Assembly (NCBI RefSeq): GCF_003833015.1
Contig: NZ_RJLQ01000019.1
Coordinates: 40,583 to 104,582 of the forward strand
From: Clostridium sp. E02
Lineage (GTDB): Bacteria; Bacillota; Clostridia; Lachnospirales; Lachnospiraceae
Reading direction: 5' to 3'
DNA: 64,000 nucleotides
Positions 48,014 to 57,024 of the stretch are shown here, piece after piece. The notes under the pieces were generated by a model. That model was not told the DNA's origin and did not search any database. It was given only the letters and a program-made list of their open reading frames with translations. Each line of letters opens with the position of its first letter. Position 1 is the first letter of the stretch. Position numbers and translations under genes: made by a program.

Positions 48014-48845
48014 TAGTATGAACCTCCTCGATAATATGATTCGGGGTTGAAGCCCCGGCTGTAATACCTACGCTGCGCACAGAATTTACAAAATCAGGAT
48101 CTAAATCACCTAGTGTCTGGATATAGTAAGTACTCTTACATTCCCTTTGGCATATCTCGTACAGCTTCTGGGTATTGGAGCTGTTTTTTCCACCAATGAC
48201 AATCATTGCATCCACTTCCGAAGCTATGCGTTTTGCTTCCACCTGTCTTTCCTGTGTTGCATTGCAAATCGTATTTAAAACAAGTATATCATACCTCGTT
48301 TCAGAAAATTTTTCAACTAAATCTTGAAATTTATTGTAATTAAATGTCGTCTGTGATACAATACACAGCCTTTCTCCTTGTATAATAGGTAATGTTTCCA
48401 CCTGTTCTAGTGTTTCCACCACTATAGTATTCTCATCTCCCCAGCCTTTAATACCCTGTACTTCTGGGTGTGTTTCATTTCCGATAATGATCAGGCGTCT
48501 TCCTTCCTGATTCTGCTTTTCAGCGATCTTATGGATTTTACGCACATAGGGACAAGTGGCATCAATAATCTCGTCCCTGTTTTGTTTTAGGGCCTCGTAA
48601 ATGTGCCTTCCTGCTCCATGGGAGCGGATCACGACGATGGAGTCCTTGATCCCAATCAATTCTTCTTCTGAATTTATGACAGTAACTCCTTTATCCTCTA
48701 GATCCCGTACGACTTCTTCGTTGTGTATAATTGGTCCAAATGTATAAATGGGTTTATCCGTTCGCTTTAATTGCTCATAAACCTGATCCACTGCACGTTT
48801 TACACCAAAACAAAATCCTGCCGTCTTTGCAACGATGACAGACAT
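47994..48845 (-). CDS. ispH: 4-hydroxy-3-methylbut-2-enyl diphosphate reductase
   Basis: IspH makes IPP and DMAPP in the last MEP-pathway step. The three iron-sulfur Cys blocks are AGFCFGVKRAV (Cys12), DATCPYVRKIH and NTICNATQERQ. The start at 48845 (MSVIVAKT) is one base after the cmk stop and behind CAGGAGG; the longer frame adds 13 codons that only read the ribosome binding site. 283 residues. It overlaps the S1 gene by 20 bases. Confidence 0.97.
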   Translation of the reverse strand: MSVIVAKTAGFCFGVKRAVDQVYEQLKRTDKPIYTFGPIIHNEEVVRDLEDKGVTVINSEEELIGIKDSIVVIRSHGAGRHIYEALKQNRDEIIDATCPYVRKIHKIAEKQNQEGRRLIIIGNETHPEVQGIKGWGDENTIVVETLEQVETLPIIQGERLCIVSQTTFNYNKFQDLVEKFSETRYDILVLNTICNATQERQVEAKRIASEVDAMIVIGGKNSSNTQKLYEICQRECKSTYYIQTLGDLDPDFVNSVRSVGITAGASTPNHIIEEVHTNVRIKF

Positions 48846-48846
48846 T

Positions 48847-49530
48847 TTATACCTCCTGAGTTCTTTTTTTTTCAAACAAATCAACGATCTGGCTTACGAC
48901 ATCCTTCGCTTTCATCTCCGAGGAATCAAGACGCAACGCATCTTTCGCCTGTTTTAGGGGAGAATTTGCCCGGTTCATATCCTGGTAATCCCTCTTTATG
49001 ATCTCTTGTTCAATCTCGTCCAAACTGCATTTTATTCCTTTGGAAGTAAGCTGTTTGTATCTTCTTCCTGCTCTTACTTTTGTACTTGCTGTAAGATAAA
49101 TTTTTAAATCAGCATCTGGAAGTACGCAGGTTCCAATATCTCTTCCGTCCATAATAACGTTTTCTTTTTCCGCCAATTTCTTTTGAAGTCTCACCAGAAT
49201 TTGTCTCACTTTTAAATATCCGGAAGTAGCAGAAGCCATGGTACCAACTTCTTCTGACCGAATGAAACTTGATACATTTTCTCCGTTTAAGATTACCTGC
49301 TGTAACCCTTTTTCGTAGGCGATTGTTACATCTGCATCTTCCGCCGCACAAGAAACCGCTGCTTCATCATCAGCAGATATTTCTTTTCGCAAAAAGTAAA
49401 GTGCCATGGCACGGTACATCGCACCTGTGTCCACATAAACAAATTTCAACTTCTCTGCCACCAATCTGGCTATGGTGCTTTTTCCTGCTCCTGCCGGACC
49501 GTCAATGGCAATATTATACACCTTTTTCAT
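48847..49530 (-). CDS. cmk: Cytidylate kinase
   Basis: Cmk phosphorylates CMP and dCMP. The start at 49530 (MKKVYNIAIDGPAGAGKST) follows AGAGGAG; the longer frame reaches into the preceding gene. P-loop GPAGAGKST, the NMP-binding motifs (DTGAMYRAMALYFL, GRDIGTCVLPDADLKIYLTA) and the lid RRYKQL are intact, 227 residues. It is in an operon with ispH and S1. Confidence 0.97.
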   Translation of the reverse strand: MKKVYNIAIDGPAGAGKSTIARLVAEKLKFVYVDTGAMYRAMALYFLRKEISADDEAAVSCAAEDADVTIAYEKGLQQVILNGENVSSFIRSEEVGTMASATSGYLKVRQILVRLQKKLAEKENVIMDGRDIGTCVLPDADLKIYLTASTKVRAGRRYKQLTSKGIKCSLDEIEQEIIKRDYQDMNRANSPLKQAKDALRLDSSEMKAKDVVSQIVDLFEKKRTQEV

Positions 49531-50785
49531 CTTTTGAATGCTCCTCTTCTCCTGCCGCGTTTCCTGCTGCCCAGCCTGTAGACCATGCAATCTGTAAGTT
49601 AAATCCTCCAGTCACCGCGTCAAGATCCAGTATTTCCCCTGCAAAATACAGACCTGAAAGAATTTTTGATTCCATCGTGGAGGGATTTACCTCTTTAACC
49701 GAAACGCCTCCCTGCGTGATGATCGCTTCATTCATTCCTCTTAATCCAGTCACAGTCAGAGGAAAACGCTTGGTAAGATCTATGATTCTATGTCGTTCTT
49801 CTTTTGTGATTTCATTGACCTTTTTCTCTGGAGAAATCTTACTTAATTCTATTATGACCGGCACCATCTTCGCCGGATAAAGGCCGTTGATTGAATTCTT
49901 AAACTGCTTATTCATTGTCTCTTCAAAATCACGAAGAATTCTTGCATCCAATTGTTCTTCGGACAAAGCAGGCTTTAAATCGATGGTTAAGGATAATGGC
50001 CCTTTCTTTAACTCTTTCGCCGCATAACTACTAGCACTTAACAAGACCGGTCCGCTGACTCCGTAATGGGTAAACAGCATTTCCCCGAATTCCTCATATA
50101 TGATTTTTTTCCCTCTTCCAAGAGTTACCGATACATTACGCAGGGAAAGCCCCTGAAGCTCACGAATCACAGGCTCTTCCACCACAAATGGAACCAGCGC
50201 TGGAGATAACGGGGTGACCGTATGTCCTGCCGTCTTTGCAAGCTTGTATCCCTCTCCTGTGGACCCGGTGGAGGGATAGGAGGAACCGCCAGAAGCAAGA
50301 ATGACGGAATCCCCCATCACATGCTCCTTCTTTTCTCCTTCTTTTATCACCAGACCTGTAAGCTTTCCATCGGAAATAAGCAGATCAACCACTTCTTTTT
50401 TATAATGAATGGTCACTCCAAGCTCCAGTAATTTCTGATGAAGTGCTTTGATCACATCAGAGGATTTATCGGAAGCAGGAAACACCCGGTTGCCCCGCTC
50501 TGTTTTGAGGGGGCAGCCGAGTTCTTCTAAAAGATCCATCATATTAAAATTGGTGAAACCATAAAAGCTGCTGTAAAGAAATTTGGCATTGGTCACTACA
50601 TTACCAAACAGCTCCTCTGTATCACAGGCATTGGTTACATTACATCGGCCTTTCCCTGTAATATAGACCTTTTTCCCAAGTTTTTCATTCTTCTCAAAAA
50701 TATGGACGGTACTGCCCTTTTTGGCTGCTGCCATACCAGACAACATCCCTGCCGCACCACCGCCCACGATTAAAACCGTATTCAT
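49514..50785 (-). CDS. HI0933-family FAD-dependent oxidoreductase
   Basis: The 423-residue flavoprotein has the Rossmann motif VLIVGGGAAGMLSGMAAAKKG and the family block KKVYITGKGRCNVTNAC near the start, and ends with YFAGEILDLDAVTGGFNLQIAWSTG, the second FAD site. The family's reaction is not settled. The start at 50785 (MNTVLIVGG) is six bases after AGGAGG, inside a longer frame. It is the first gene of the cmk-ispH-S1 operon and overlaps cmk by 17 bases. Confidence 0.92.
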   Translation of the reverse strand: MNTVLIVGGGAAGMLSGMAAAKKGSTVHIFEKNEKLGKKVYITGKGRCNVTNACDTEELFGNVVTNAKFLYSSFYGFTNFNMMDLLEELGCPLKTERGNRVFPASDKSSDVIKALHQKLLELGVTIHYKKEVVDLLISDGKLTGLVIKEGEKKEHVMGDSVILASGGSSYPSTGSTGEGYKLAKTAGHTVTPLSPALVPFVVEEPVIRELQGLSLRNVSVTLGRGKKIIYEEFGEMLFTHYGVSGPVLLSASSYAAKELKKGPLSLTIDLKPALSEEQLDARILRDFEETMNKQFKNSINGLYPAKMVPVIIELSKISPEKKVNEITKEERHRIIDLTKRFPLTVTGLRGMNEAIITQGGVSVKEVNPSTMESKILSGLYFAGEILDLDAVTGGFNLQIAWSTGWAAGNAAGEEEHSKDEKGV

Positions 50786-50851
50786 GCCGTTTCCTCCTGC
50801 CATTGTTCACTCTTTCTTACTTTACACGAAAAAGTGTAAAAAAACAAGCGG

Positions 50852-52351
50852 TCACAGATTATTATTCACTTCCTGTATCTTTGATTCCAATGCTTCTACA
50901 ACTGTTTTTAATACCTTAATTCTCGCATAATACTTAGAATTTCCTTCCACCACAACCCAGGGTGCATAGGTGGTTGATGTACGGACTAACATCTCATTCA
51001 CTGCAGTCTCGTATTGATCCCATTTTTCTCTATTTCTCCAGTCTTCTTCTGTTATCTTCCACTGTTTCATAGGATCAGCCTGTCGCTTTTTAAACCTTTT
51101 TTCCTGTTCCGCTTTATCAATATGAAGCCAGAATTTAATCACAACCGCACCTGCATTTGCTAAATGATTTTCCATTTCGTTGATCTCTTGATATGCCTGT
51201 TTCCATTCCTCTTCCTTGCAAAATCCTTCCACCCGTTCCACAAGCACTCTGCCATACCAGGTTCGGTCAAAGATTGCAATATGACCAGCCTTTGGTACAT
51301 CATTCCAGAACCGCCAAAGATAATGATGGACCCGTTCCGTGTCGTTGGGTGCAGCTGTTGGGAATACTTGGTATCCTCTAGGGTCAAGATGACTGGTGAG
51401 GCGCCTAATTGCCCCACCTTTCCCTGCCGCATCCCAGCCTTCAAAACCAAGGACCACCGGAATCCGTAACCGGTAAATCTGGCTGTGCAAGATCTCTAGT
51501 TTTTTCTGCAACTGGTCAATTTCTTTTTTGTAATCCCCTTTGGATACCGATTTGGTCAAATCAATCCCTGACAAAACCTCACTCTTAAATGGTTCTGGAC
51601 GAACTGGTTTTTCAATTGGTTCTCTCTCTCCTTTGGGTTGCCTTTGTTTTAATGCAACTTCCAGACAATCTGCAACGTGAGTCATGATCTTAGCCGCAGC
51701 ATACCTCATATCCGTTGCTTCAATTATGGTCCATGGAGCATAATCCGTATCGGTTTGTTCTAGCATCTCTTCACATATGGTTAAAAACCGGTCATACCTT
51801 TTATTTCTCTTCCAGTCTTCTTTTGACACTCTCCAACTGGTTTTTTTGGAATGATCCAGATTTTTAAATCTTTTTTTCTGCTCTTTTTGCGAGATATCAA
51901 GAAAGAATTTAATCATGATCATACCTTCATCTGTGAGCTGGCGTTCGAAGGACTTAATATCATAAAATGCTTTCTTTAAATTTTCCTTCGGTAATTCCTG
52001 ATCAAACCGATCCATCGTTACCTGCCGGTACCAGCTTCTGTCAAAGAGAGCAATCCTCCCCTGAGCTGGTGTTTTGGTCCAGAACCTCCAAAGGAACGGA
52101 CGCATCCGCTCTTCTTCCGTTGATTTTTCATTGGCATATACATCAAAGCCTCTTGGGTCCATCGCCTGAATCAGATGATTGATCTGTCTGCCTTTCCCAG
52201 ATGCACCCATTCCTTCAAACACAATCATTACTGGAATCCCAGCTTTTTTGCATCCACGTTGCAGAAATCCTAATTTTTCGCTTTGTTTTTTTATAATTTC
52301 CTTGTAGGTTTTTTTATCCATCTTTTTCGATAGATCAATTTTTTCCAGCAT
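50852..52351 (-). CDS. Two-domain PPK2 polyphosphate kinase (polyphosphate:AMP phosphotransferase type)
   Basis: The 499-residue protein has two tandem PPK2 domains. The first has Walker A EGMGASGKGRQI and DRSWYRQV; the second has EGWDAAGKGGAIRRL and DRTWYGRVLVERV, the fully canonical form. Fused two-domain PPK2 proteins use polyphosphate to convert AMP to ADP (class II); usually the C-terminal domain is the active one. This suits the changed first domain. It is single or the second gene behind the aldo/keto reductase, 26 bases away. Confidence 0.92.
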   Translation of the reverse strand: MLEKIDLSKKMDKKTYKEIIKKQSEKLGFLQRGCKKAGIPVMIVFEGMGASGKGRQINHLIQAMDPRGFDVYANEKSTEEERMRPFLWRFWTKTPAQGRIALFDRSWYRQVTMDRFDQELPKENLKKAFYDIKSFERQLTDEGMIMIKFFLDISQKEQKKRFKNLDHSKKTSWRVSKEDWKRNKRYDRFLTICEEMLEQTDTDYAPWTIIEATDMRYAAAKIMTHVADCLEVALKQRQPKGEREPIEKPVRPEPFKSEVLSGIDLTKSVSKGDYKKEIDQLQKKLEILHSQIYRLRIPVVLGFEGWDAAGKGGAIRRLTSHLDPRGYQVFPTAAPNDTERVHHYLWRFWNDVPKAGHIAIFDRTWYGRVLVERVEGFCKEEEWKQAYQEINEMENHLANAGAVVIKFWLHIDKAEQEKRFKKRQADPMKQWKITEEDWRNREKWDQYETAVNEMLVRTSTTYAPWVVVEGNSKYYARIKVLKTVVEALESKIQEVNNNL

Positions 52352-52377
52352 GTAATTCCTCCTTTTAATTCCTCCTA

Positions 52378-53496
52378 TTACGCTTTTAGTTTTTCAAACA
52401 CTTTGGTTACCTCCGGCATAACTTGACTGATCTTTATCATCTGGGGACACTCTTTTTCACATCGATGACAGGACTTACAGCCATCTGCCTGAATCTTCAA
52501 GGCTTCGTAACCAGCTTTGGCTTCTGTTTCTTTGTGGGCTCCTGTCATATTATAAAGAGAAAAAATTTCCGGAATCTCTAATCCGAACGGGCAGGGTACA
52601 CAATAACGACAACCGGTACACCCCACAAGTGACATGGAATCGAAAAGCTCTTTTGCTTTTCGGTACATTTCATGTTCCTCATCTGTCAACATATTTGTGT
52701 GGCATCGGTCTGCATACATGAGATTGTCAGAAAGCTGTTTTTCATCGCTCATTCCACTTAATAAAAGACTGGGTTCTGGCTGATCCCAGATAAAATCCAG
52801 AGCATACTCCACACAGGATTTATCTCCCTGAAATACTTTTTTTACATGGTCGGCAGGATTTGCTAATTTTCCGCCAAGCAAGGGTTCCATAATTACAATT
52901 CCCATGCCTTTGGAAGCTGCATATTTAAGCCCTTTTTTACCCGCCTGATGTTCTAAATCAATATAGTTGTATTGAATCTGGCAGAAATCCCATTCATAAT
53001 AATCTATAATATCCTGAAACACATCAAATGAATCATGGAAGGAAAATCCAATGTATTTGATTTTTCCATCTTCTCTTGCTTTTTCCATTTTATGAACCAA
53101 ATCAAATTTCTTAATTTTTTCTTCAAATCGATCTCTGCTCAATGCGTGAAGCAAGTAGAAATCGATATGATCTGTCTTTAATTTTTTCAACTGTCCATCT
53201 AATATTTTCTCAAAATCTGCTTCTTCATTCAGTTCCCAAACGGGACATTTGGTAGCGAGATAGGTCTTATCCCGATACCCATTTTGTAATGCTTCTCCTA
53301 CAATCCGCTCACTTTCTCCCTGATGATAGGGATATGCGGTATCAATGTAATTAACCCCCTGATCAATGGCATGACGGACCATTTCCACGGCTCTTTTTTC
53401 ATCTACTTCATTCTCTTTGAGCATAGGAAATCTCATAGCCCCAAATCCAAGTGCTGAAACGCTTAATCCTGTTTTACCAAATTTACGATACTGCAT
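52378..53496 (-). CDS. Aldo/keto reductase with C-terminal ferredoxin domain
   Basis: The 372-residue protein has an aldo/keto reductase barrel (YRKFGKTGLSVSALGFGAMRFP, catalytic region DTAYPYHQGESE, KCPVWE) and two C-terminal Cys sets (CTGCRYCVPCPFGLEIP and CKSCHRCEKECPQ) for 4Fe-4S clusters. The start at 53496 (MQYRKFGK) is behind GCGGAGG; the longer frame adds 18 codons. Substrate unknown. It precedes the PPK2 gene. Confidence 0.93.
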   Translation of the reverse strand: MQYRKFGKTGLSVSALGFGAMRFPMLKENEVDEKRAVEMVRHAIDQGVNYIDTAYPYHQGESERIVGEALQNGYRDKTYLATKCPVWELNEEADFEKILDGQLKKLKTDHIDFYLLHALSRDRFEEKIKKFDLVHKMEKAREDGKIKYIGFSFHDSFDVFQDIIDYYEWDFCQIQYNYIDLEHQAGKKGLKYAASKGMGIVIMEPLLGGKLANPADHVKKVFQGDKSCVEYALDFIWDQPEPSLLLSGMSDEKQLSDNLMYADRCHTNMLTDEEHEMYRKAKELFDSMSLVGCTGCRYCVPCPFGLEIPEIFSLYNMTGAHKETEAKAGYEALKIQADGCKSCHRCEKECPQMIKISQVMPEVTKVFEKLKA

Positions 53497-53629
53497 AATT
53501 ATCCTCCGCATGTTATGTATGATAGTTGAACCTGTTGCTTCTTTTTTCATTGTATCACATATGCAATTCTACCCATAGTTTTTTTGCAAAAATCCTTCCA
53601 GGTTTTGCTATTATTTTTCTACTTTTATA

Positions 53630-53667
53630 AGAAAAAAACAGGCTCTGCCTCTTGCAAAACCTGCTTT
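53630..53667 (-). terminator. lysC terminator
   Basis: An imperfect hairpin with AGCAGG and CCTGTTT flanks and inner TTTTGC/GGCAGA pairing, then seven T on the minus strand. Confidence 0.65.
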
Positions 53668-53687
53668 CTCCCCACTTTATTCATTCC

Positions 53688-55007
53688 TTACACTTCTGTA
53701 GCGATGAATATATCATAAATCGCCTTAATGGCTGTTTCAAAATCCCCATTCTTTACCCCAATAATAATATTAAGTTCACTTGACCCCTGATCAATCATCT
53801 TGACATTGACTCTGGAATGGGCCAAAGCAGAGAAGATTCTTCCCGCTGTCCCTCTGGTGGCTTTCATCCCTCTTCCTACTACAGCAATCAGTGCCAGATC
53901 CGATTCCATCTCCACAAAATCAGGTTCCACCGCCCGGTGAATTCCTGCGATCACAGACTGTTCAAATGCTTCGAACTCCGATTGATGGACGAATACTGTC
54001 ATGGTGTCAATTCCAGATGGCATATGCTCAAAAGAAATCCCGCAATTTTCAAAGACTTCCAGCACCTTTCTACCAAACCCCACCTCCGCATTCATCATGG
54101 CTTTTTCAATATTGATGGAACAAAAGCCTTTCTTTCCTGCGATCCCGGTAATGGTATAGCGCGGTTTTTTACAGGTACTCTCAACAATGAGTGTACCCTT
54201 ATCCTCTGGCTGATTGGTGTTTCTTATATTGATAGGTATGCCTTCTTTTCTTACTGGAAAGATGGCATCTTCATGTAGAACACTCGCCCCCATATAAGCA
54301 AGCTCCCGCAATTCCCGATATGTAATGGTTTCAATCACTTCTGGATTCTTAATAATCCTGGGGTCCGCCACTAAAACACCAGACACGTCCGTCCAGTTCT
54401 CATACATATCTGCGTGTATGGCTCTGGCAACTACCGAACCAGTCACATCAGATCCTCCTCTTGAGAATGTTTGAATGGAACCATTCTCGCTGGAGCCATA
54501 AAATCCGGGTATTACCGCTTTTTCTGTTTGTTTTAATCGTTCCCTGAGCATCTGATCGGAACGGTCTGCTAAAAAATTCCCTGCTTCATCAAATCGAATT
54601 ACATCTGCTGCATCAATAAATGCAAATCCCAGATATTCTGCCATAAGGATTCCGTTTAAGTATTCTCCTCTGGAAGCTGCATAATCCCGTCCAATTTTAT
54701 GTAAGAAATTCTCTTCTATGATATCAAATTCCTTCTTAAGACTTAAAGTTAACGATAATCCTTTGATGATCTCTTCATAACGATCTTTTATTTTTTCTAG
54801 AATCGTTTTGTAGCCTTTCCCCTCTGATGCAGCTTCATAACACTGATATAACAGATCGGTAACTTTCTCATCATTTTCATACCGTTTCCCTGGTGCTGAC
54901 GGTACCACATAGCATCTGGTTTCATCCGAACGGATGATATCCCCTACTTTCTGAAACTGTTTTGCACTGGCTAAAGAACTTCCTCCAAATTTCACAACTT
55001 TTTTCAT
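53688..55007 (-). CDS. lysC: Aspartate kinase
   Basis: This monofunctional aspartokinase of 439 residues catalyses the first step to lysine, threonine and methionine. Signatures: KKVVKFGGSSLA at the start, FSRGGSDVTGSVVARA, and the C-terminal ACT domains (about 300-439: TGIAGKKGFCSINIEKAMMN, ALIAVVGRGMKATRGTAGRIF). A GAGGAG site precedes the ATG. No lysine riboswitch or T-box is visible in the 300 bases upstream. Its regulation is therefore not at that kind of leader. Confidence 0.96.
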   Translation of the reverse strand: MKKVVKFGGSSLASAKQFQKVGDIIRSDETRCYVVPSAPGKRYENDEKVTDLLYQCYEAASEGKGYKTILEKIKDRYEEIIKGLSLTLSLKKEFDIIEENFLHKIGRDYAASRGEYLNGILMAEYLGFAFIDAADVIRFDEAGNFLADRSDQMLRERLKQTEKAVIPGFYGSSENGSIQTFSRGGSDVTGSVVARAIHADMYENWTDVSGVLVADPRIIKNPEVIETITYRELRELAYMGASVLHEDAIFPVRKEGIPINIRNTNQPEDKGTLIVESTCKKPRYTITGIAGKKGFCSINIEKAMMNAEVGFGRKVLEVFENCGISFEHMPSGIDTMTVFVHQSEFEAFEQSVIAGIHRAVEPDFVEMESDLALIAVVGRGMKATRGTAGRIFSALAHSRVNVKMIDQGSSELNIIIGVKNGDFETAIKAIYDIFIATEV

Positions 55008-55131
55008 CGCGTCTTTCTCCTCTGATCCCAGTTTACGATTCCATATTTAACGGAAATAATATCTTATATTGCACCATGCTGTCAAGTATTTTTCCGTATT
55101 TATGTATAAATTCCCAGACAAATGCATAATT

Positions 55132-55292
55132 TTACCTATTCTTTAGCAGTTCCAGGATTCTTCCACCGGATCGACTAACTCCTTTCATATCAGTACAATC
55201 AATCCATTGATAAGGGATTCTGTGATAAAAATTTTGTCTCTTAATAAACGGTTGAAAAGCCAGTATGGTTACTCTTCTTGTTTTCCTTCCAT
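55132..55292 (-). pseudogene. Possible frameshifted small gene between DUF523 gene and lysC
   Basis: An AGGAGGTGGGAAA site precedes an ATG at 55290-55292, but that frame stops after seven codons (MEGKQEE). A neighbouring frame then stays open for about 50 codons to the TAA at 55132-55134, giving VTILAFQPFIKRQNFYHR and IPYQWIDCTDMKGVS. A good ribosome binding site with a broken frame suggests a decayed gene or one base missed. No family can be named. The rest of 55008-55131 is AT-rich with nothing recognisable. Confidence 0.3.
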
Positions 55293-55320
55293 TTTCCCAC
55301 CTCCTAAAAGATTGGTTCTT

Positions 55321-55770
55321 TTAAAACCGAAGAGAATCAATTTCACTTTCTCCTTTGACCGCGATTGCATTTTCCTCCAGAAAACGAGCCGTAATTCCAC
55401 TTCCGGAAACTTTTCTTCCCGTAAAAGAACCGTCGTATATAATCCCATGACCACAGGAAGGACTCCGTTCTTTTAATACAGCTCTCTTACACCCATACAG
55501 CCTCGCTATTTTTAATGTCTCTTCTGCACCTTGTCTGAAATTAACAGTCACATCCTTTCCGCTCTGAGTGATCACAGTGTCCCCAGCTTTTATTTCGGCT
55601 GGTTCTCTTGGCGTCATTAACCCCCCTAGCTGTTCTGGACAGACAGGTATCAAATTGTAATCTCTCATCAGTGCAAGCACACCTTCGTTTCTTCCATTCT
55701 TCCCGTCATAACGGCAATCTACGCCGAGAAGACAAGCACTCACCAGTATATTCTCTTTTTTTCCGTTCAT
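55321..55770 (-). CDS. DUF523 protein (TudS-like desulfidase family)
   Basis: The 149-residue protein has the family blocks VSACLLGVDCRYDGK, PVCPEQLGGLMTPREPAEI and LKERSPSCGHG. Its conserved Cys residues probably hold an iron-sulfur cluster; some relatives are thiouracil desulfidases (TudS). The start at 55770 (MNGKKENILVS) follows AAAGGAGG; the longer frame is 18 codons more. Function here unproven. Confidence 0.9.
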   Translation of the reverse strand: MNGKKENILVSACLLGVDCRYDGKNGRNEGVLALMRDYNLIPVCPEQLGGLMTPREPAEIKAGDTVITQSGKDVTVNFRQGAEETLKIARLYGCKRAVLKERSPSCGHGIIYDGSFTGRKVSGSGITARFLEENAIAVKGESEIDSLRF

Positions 55771-55803
55771 ACAACTGCCTCCTTTCATCGATCTAACTGT
55801 ACC

Positions 55804-55845
55804 AAAAAAAGAAGAGGGGTTCAATCCTTTTCCCGGATGAACCCC
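55804..55845 (-). terminator. Terminator of the araC-clpP pair
   Basis: GGGGTTCA and TGAACCCC arms with inner TCC/GGA pairing; CTTTTTTT follows on the minus strand. Confidence 0.88.
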
Positions 55846-55853
55846 AAAACTTT

Positions 55854-56444
55854 CTATTTTTTACTGTTTATAATCTCATCGATGATCCCATAAGCCTTTG
55901 CTTCCTCTGCAGACATGAAATTATCTCGTTCCGTATCCCGCTTAATTTCCTCTTCTGTATGCCCTGTATTTTCTCCTAAGAGCCGATTTAGCCTGGCTTT
56001 ATCTTTCTGTAACTTTTCCGAATAGATTGATATATCAGATGCCGCTCCTTTGATCCCACCAGAAATCAATGGCTGATGAATCATAATTTCTGCATTTGGA
56101 AGCGCAAACCGCTTCCCTTTCTCTCCACCAGCTAAAAGAAACGCCCCAAAACTGGCGGCCATTCCCAGACAGATCGTAGAAACATCGCATCGTATGTGTC
56201 TCATGGTATCATAAATGGCAAAACCAGCGGTAACAGAACCTCCAGGACAATTTACGTATAAAGAAATATCCTTTGATGGGTCATTGGATTCCAAAAACAA
56301 AAGCTGAGCAATGATTAGCTTTGCGGACTCGTCATTTACTTCTTCGCCCAGAAATATGATTCGGTCGTTTAATAATTTAGATAACAGATCATAACTTCTT
56401 TCTCCTCGCCCAGTTTGTTCTATAACATAGGGAACTAAACTCAT
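55854..56444 (-). CDS. ClpP-family serine protease, coupled to an AraC regulator
   Basis: The 196-residue protein is a full ClpP: Ser98 in GMAASFG, His123 in IMIHQP and Asp174 in TERDNF. N-terminal [28 protein letters not shown] is the axial region. The start at 56444 ([10 protein letters not shown]) is behind TGGAGGTG and overlaps the AraC stop codon by four bases (ATGA). It does not lie with tig or clpX, the usual clpP neighbours, so it is probably a second ClpP. Partner ATPase unknown. Confidence 0.93.
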   Translation of the reverse strand: MSLVPYVIEQTGRGERSYDLLSKLLNDRIIFLGEEVNDESAKLIIAQLLFLESNDPSKDISLYVNCPGGSVTAGFAIYDTMRHIRCDVSTICLGMAASFGAFLLAGGEKGKRFALPNAEIMIHQPLISGGIKGAASDISIYSEKLQKDKARLNRLLGENTGHTEEEIKRDTERDNFMSAEEAKAYGIIDEIINSKK

Positions 56445-56839
56445 GCTGCACACCTCCAAACACCAGTCTCCATTTTCACTACATTTTGCTTTGAAATTTC
56501 TATGTGAATTCCTGCATTTCTGTATGCCATGGGCGTACAGCCATATTCCTGCTTAAAAGCAAGGGAAAATGCCTGTTGGGACTGATATGCCGCTTCCAAA
56601 GAGATGGCTGCAATGGACTCCTTTCCTTCTAAAAGTTTTACTGCGGCCTGCTGAAGTCTTTGTTTTTTAATATATTGGTGGATGGTACTGCCTGTTGTCT
56701 GGGAAAAGACCCGATTTAAATGAAATCTGGAATATCCGGCATGTCTGGCAATCTCCTCCACGTTTAGTCTTTCAGGGAAAGACAGGTTGGTTTCTACATA
56801 ATCAATGATTTCGCTGACGATTTTTTTCTTTTCTTCCAT
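56441..56839 (-). CDS. Short AraC-family DNA-binding protein
   Basis: The 132-residue protein is a stand-alone AraC DNA-binding domain with both helix-turn-helix units ([26 protein letters not shown] and [24 protein letters not shown]), similar to SoxS or Rob N-terminal domains, and a short tail with one Cys (VWRCAA). It has no sensing domain. Its stop overlaps the clpP start (ATGA), so both are translated together. Confidence 0.9.
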   Translation of the reverse strand: MEEKKKIVSEIIDYVETNLSFPERLNVEEIARHAGYSRFHLNRVFSQTTGSTIHQYIKKQRLQQAAVKLLEGKESIAAISLEAAYQSQQAFSLAFKQEYGCTPMAYRNAGIHIEISKQNVVKMETGVWRCAA

Positions 56840-57024
56840 CTACTAACCCTCCATAATCTGACGTCATTATAGCAGATTCCTCCCTTTCTGTCTTAATAAA
56901 AAGTGCTGTCTTTTAGATTCTTATCTTTCCTACTATGTTTATAGAAAAAGGCAATGACTTTTTTATGAATATATTGTATACTTAACGTGAGACACTAGGT
57001 TATAATAGAAAGGAAGGCTGCATC

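Noticed and set aside
49269..49880. 203-codon plus-strand frame across cmk and the oxidoreductase
   Set aside because: It spans two certain genes in antisense and has an unlikely His/Phe/Pro-rich composition.
55008..55320. Lysine riboswitch or T-box before lysC
   Set aside because: I searched for the conserved core sequences and a terminator ahead of lysC and found none.
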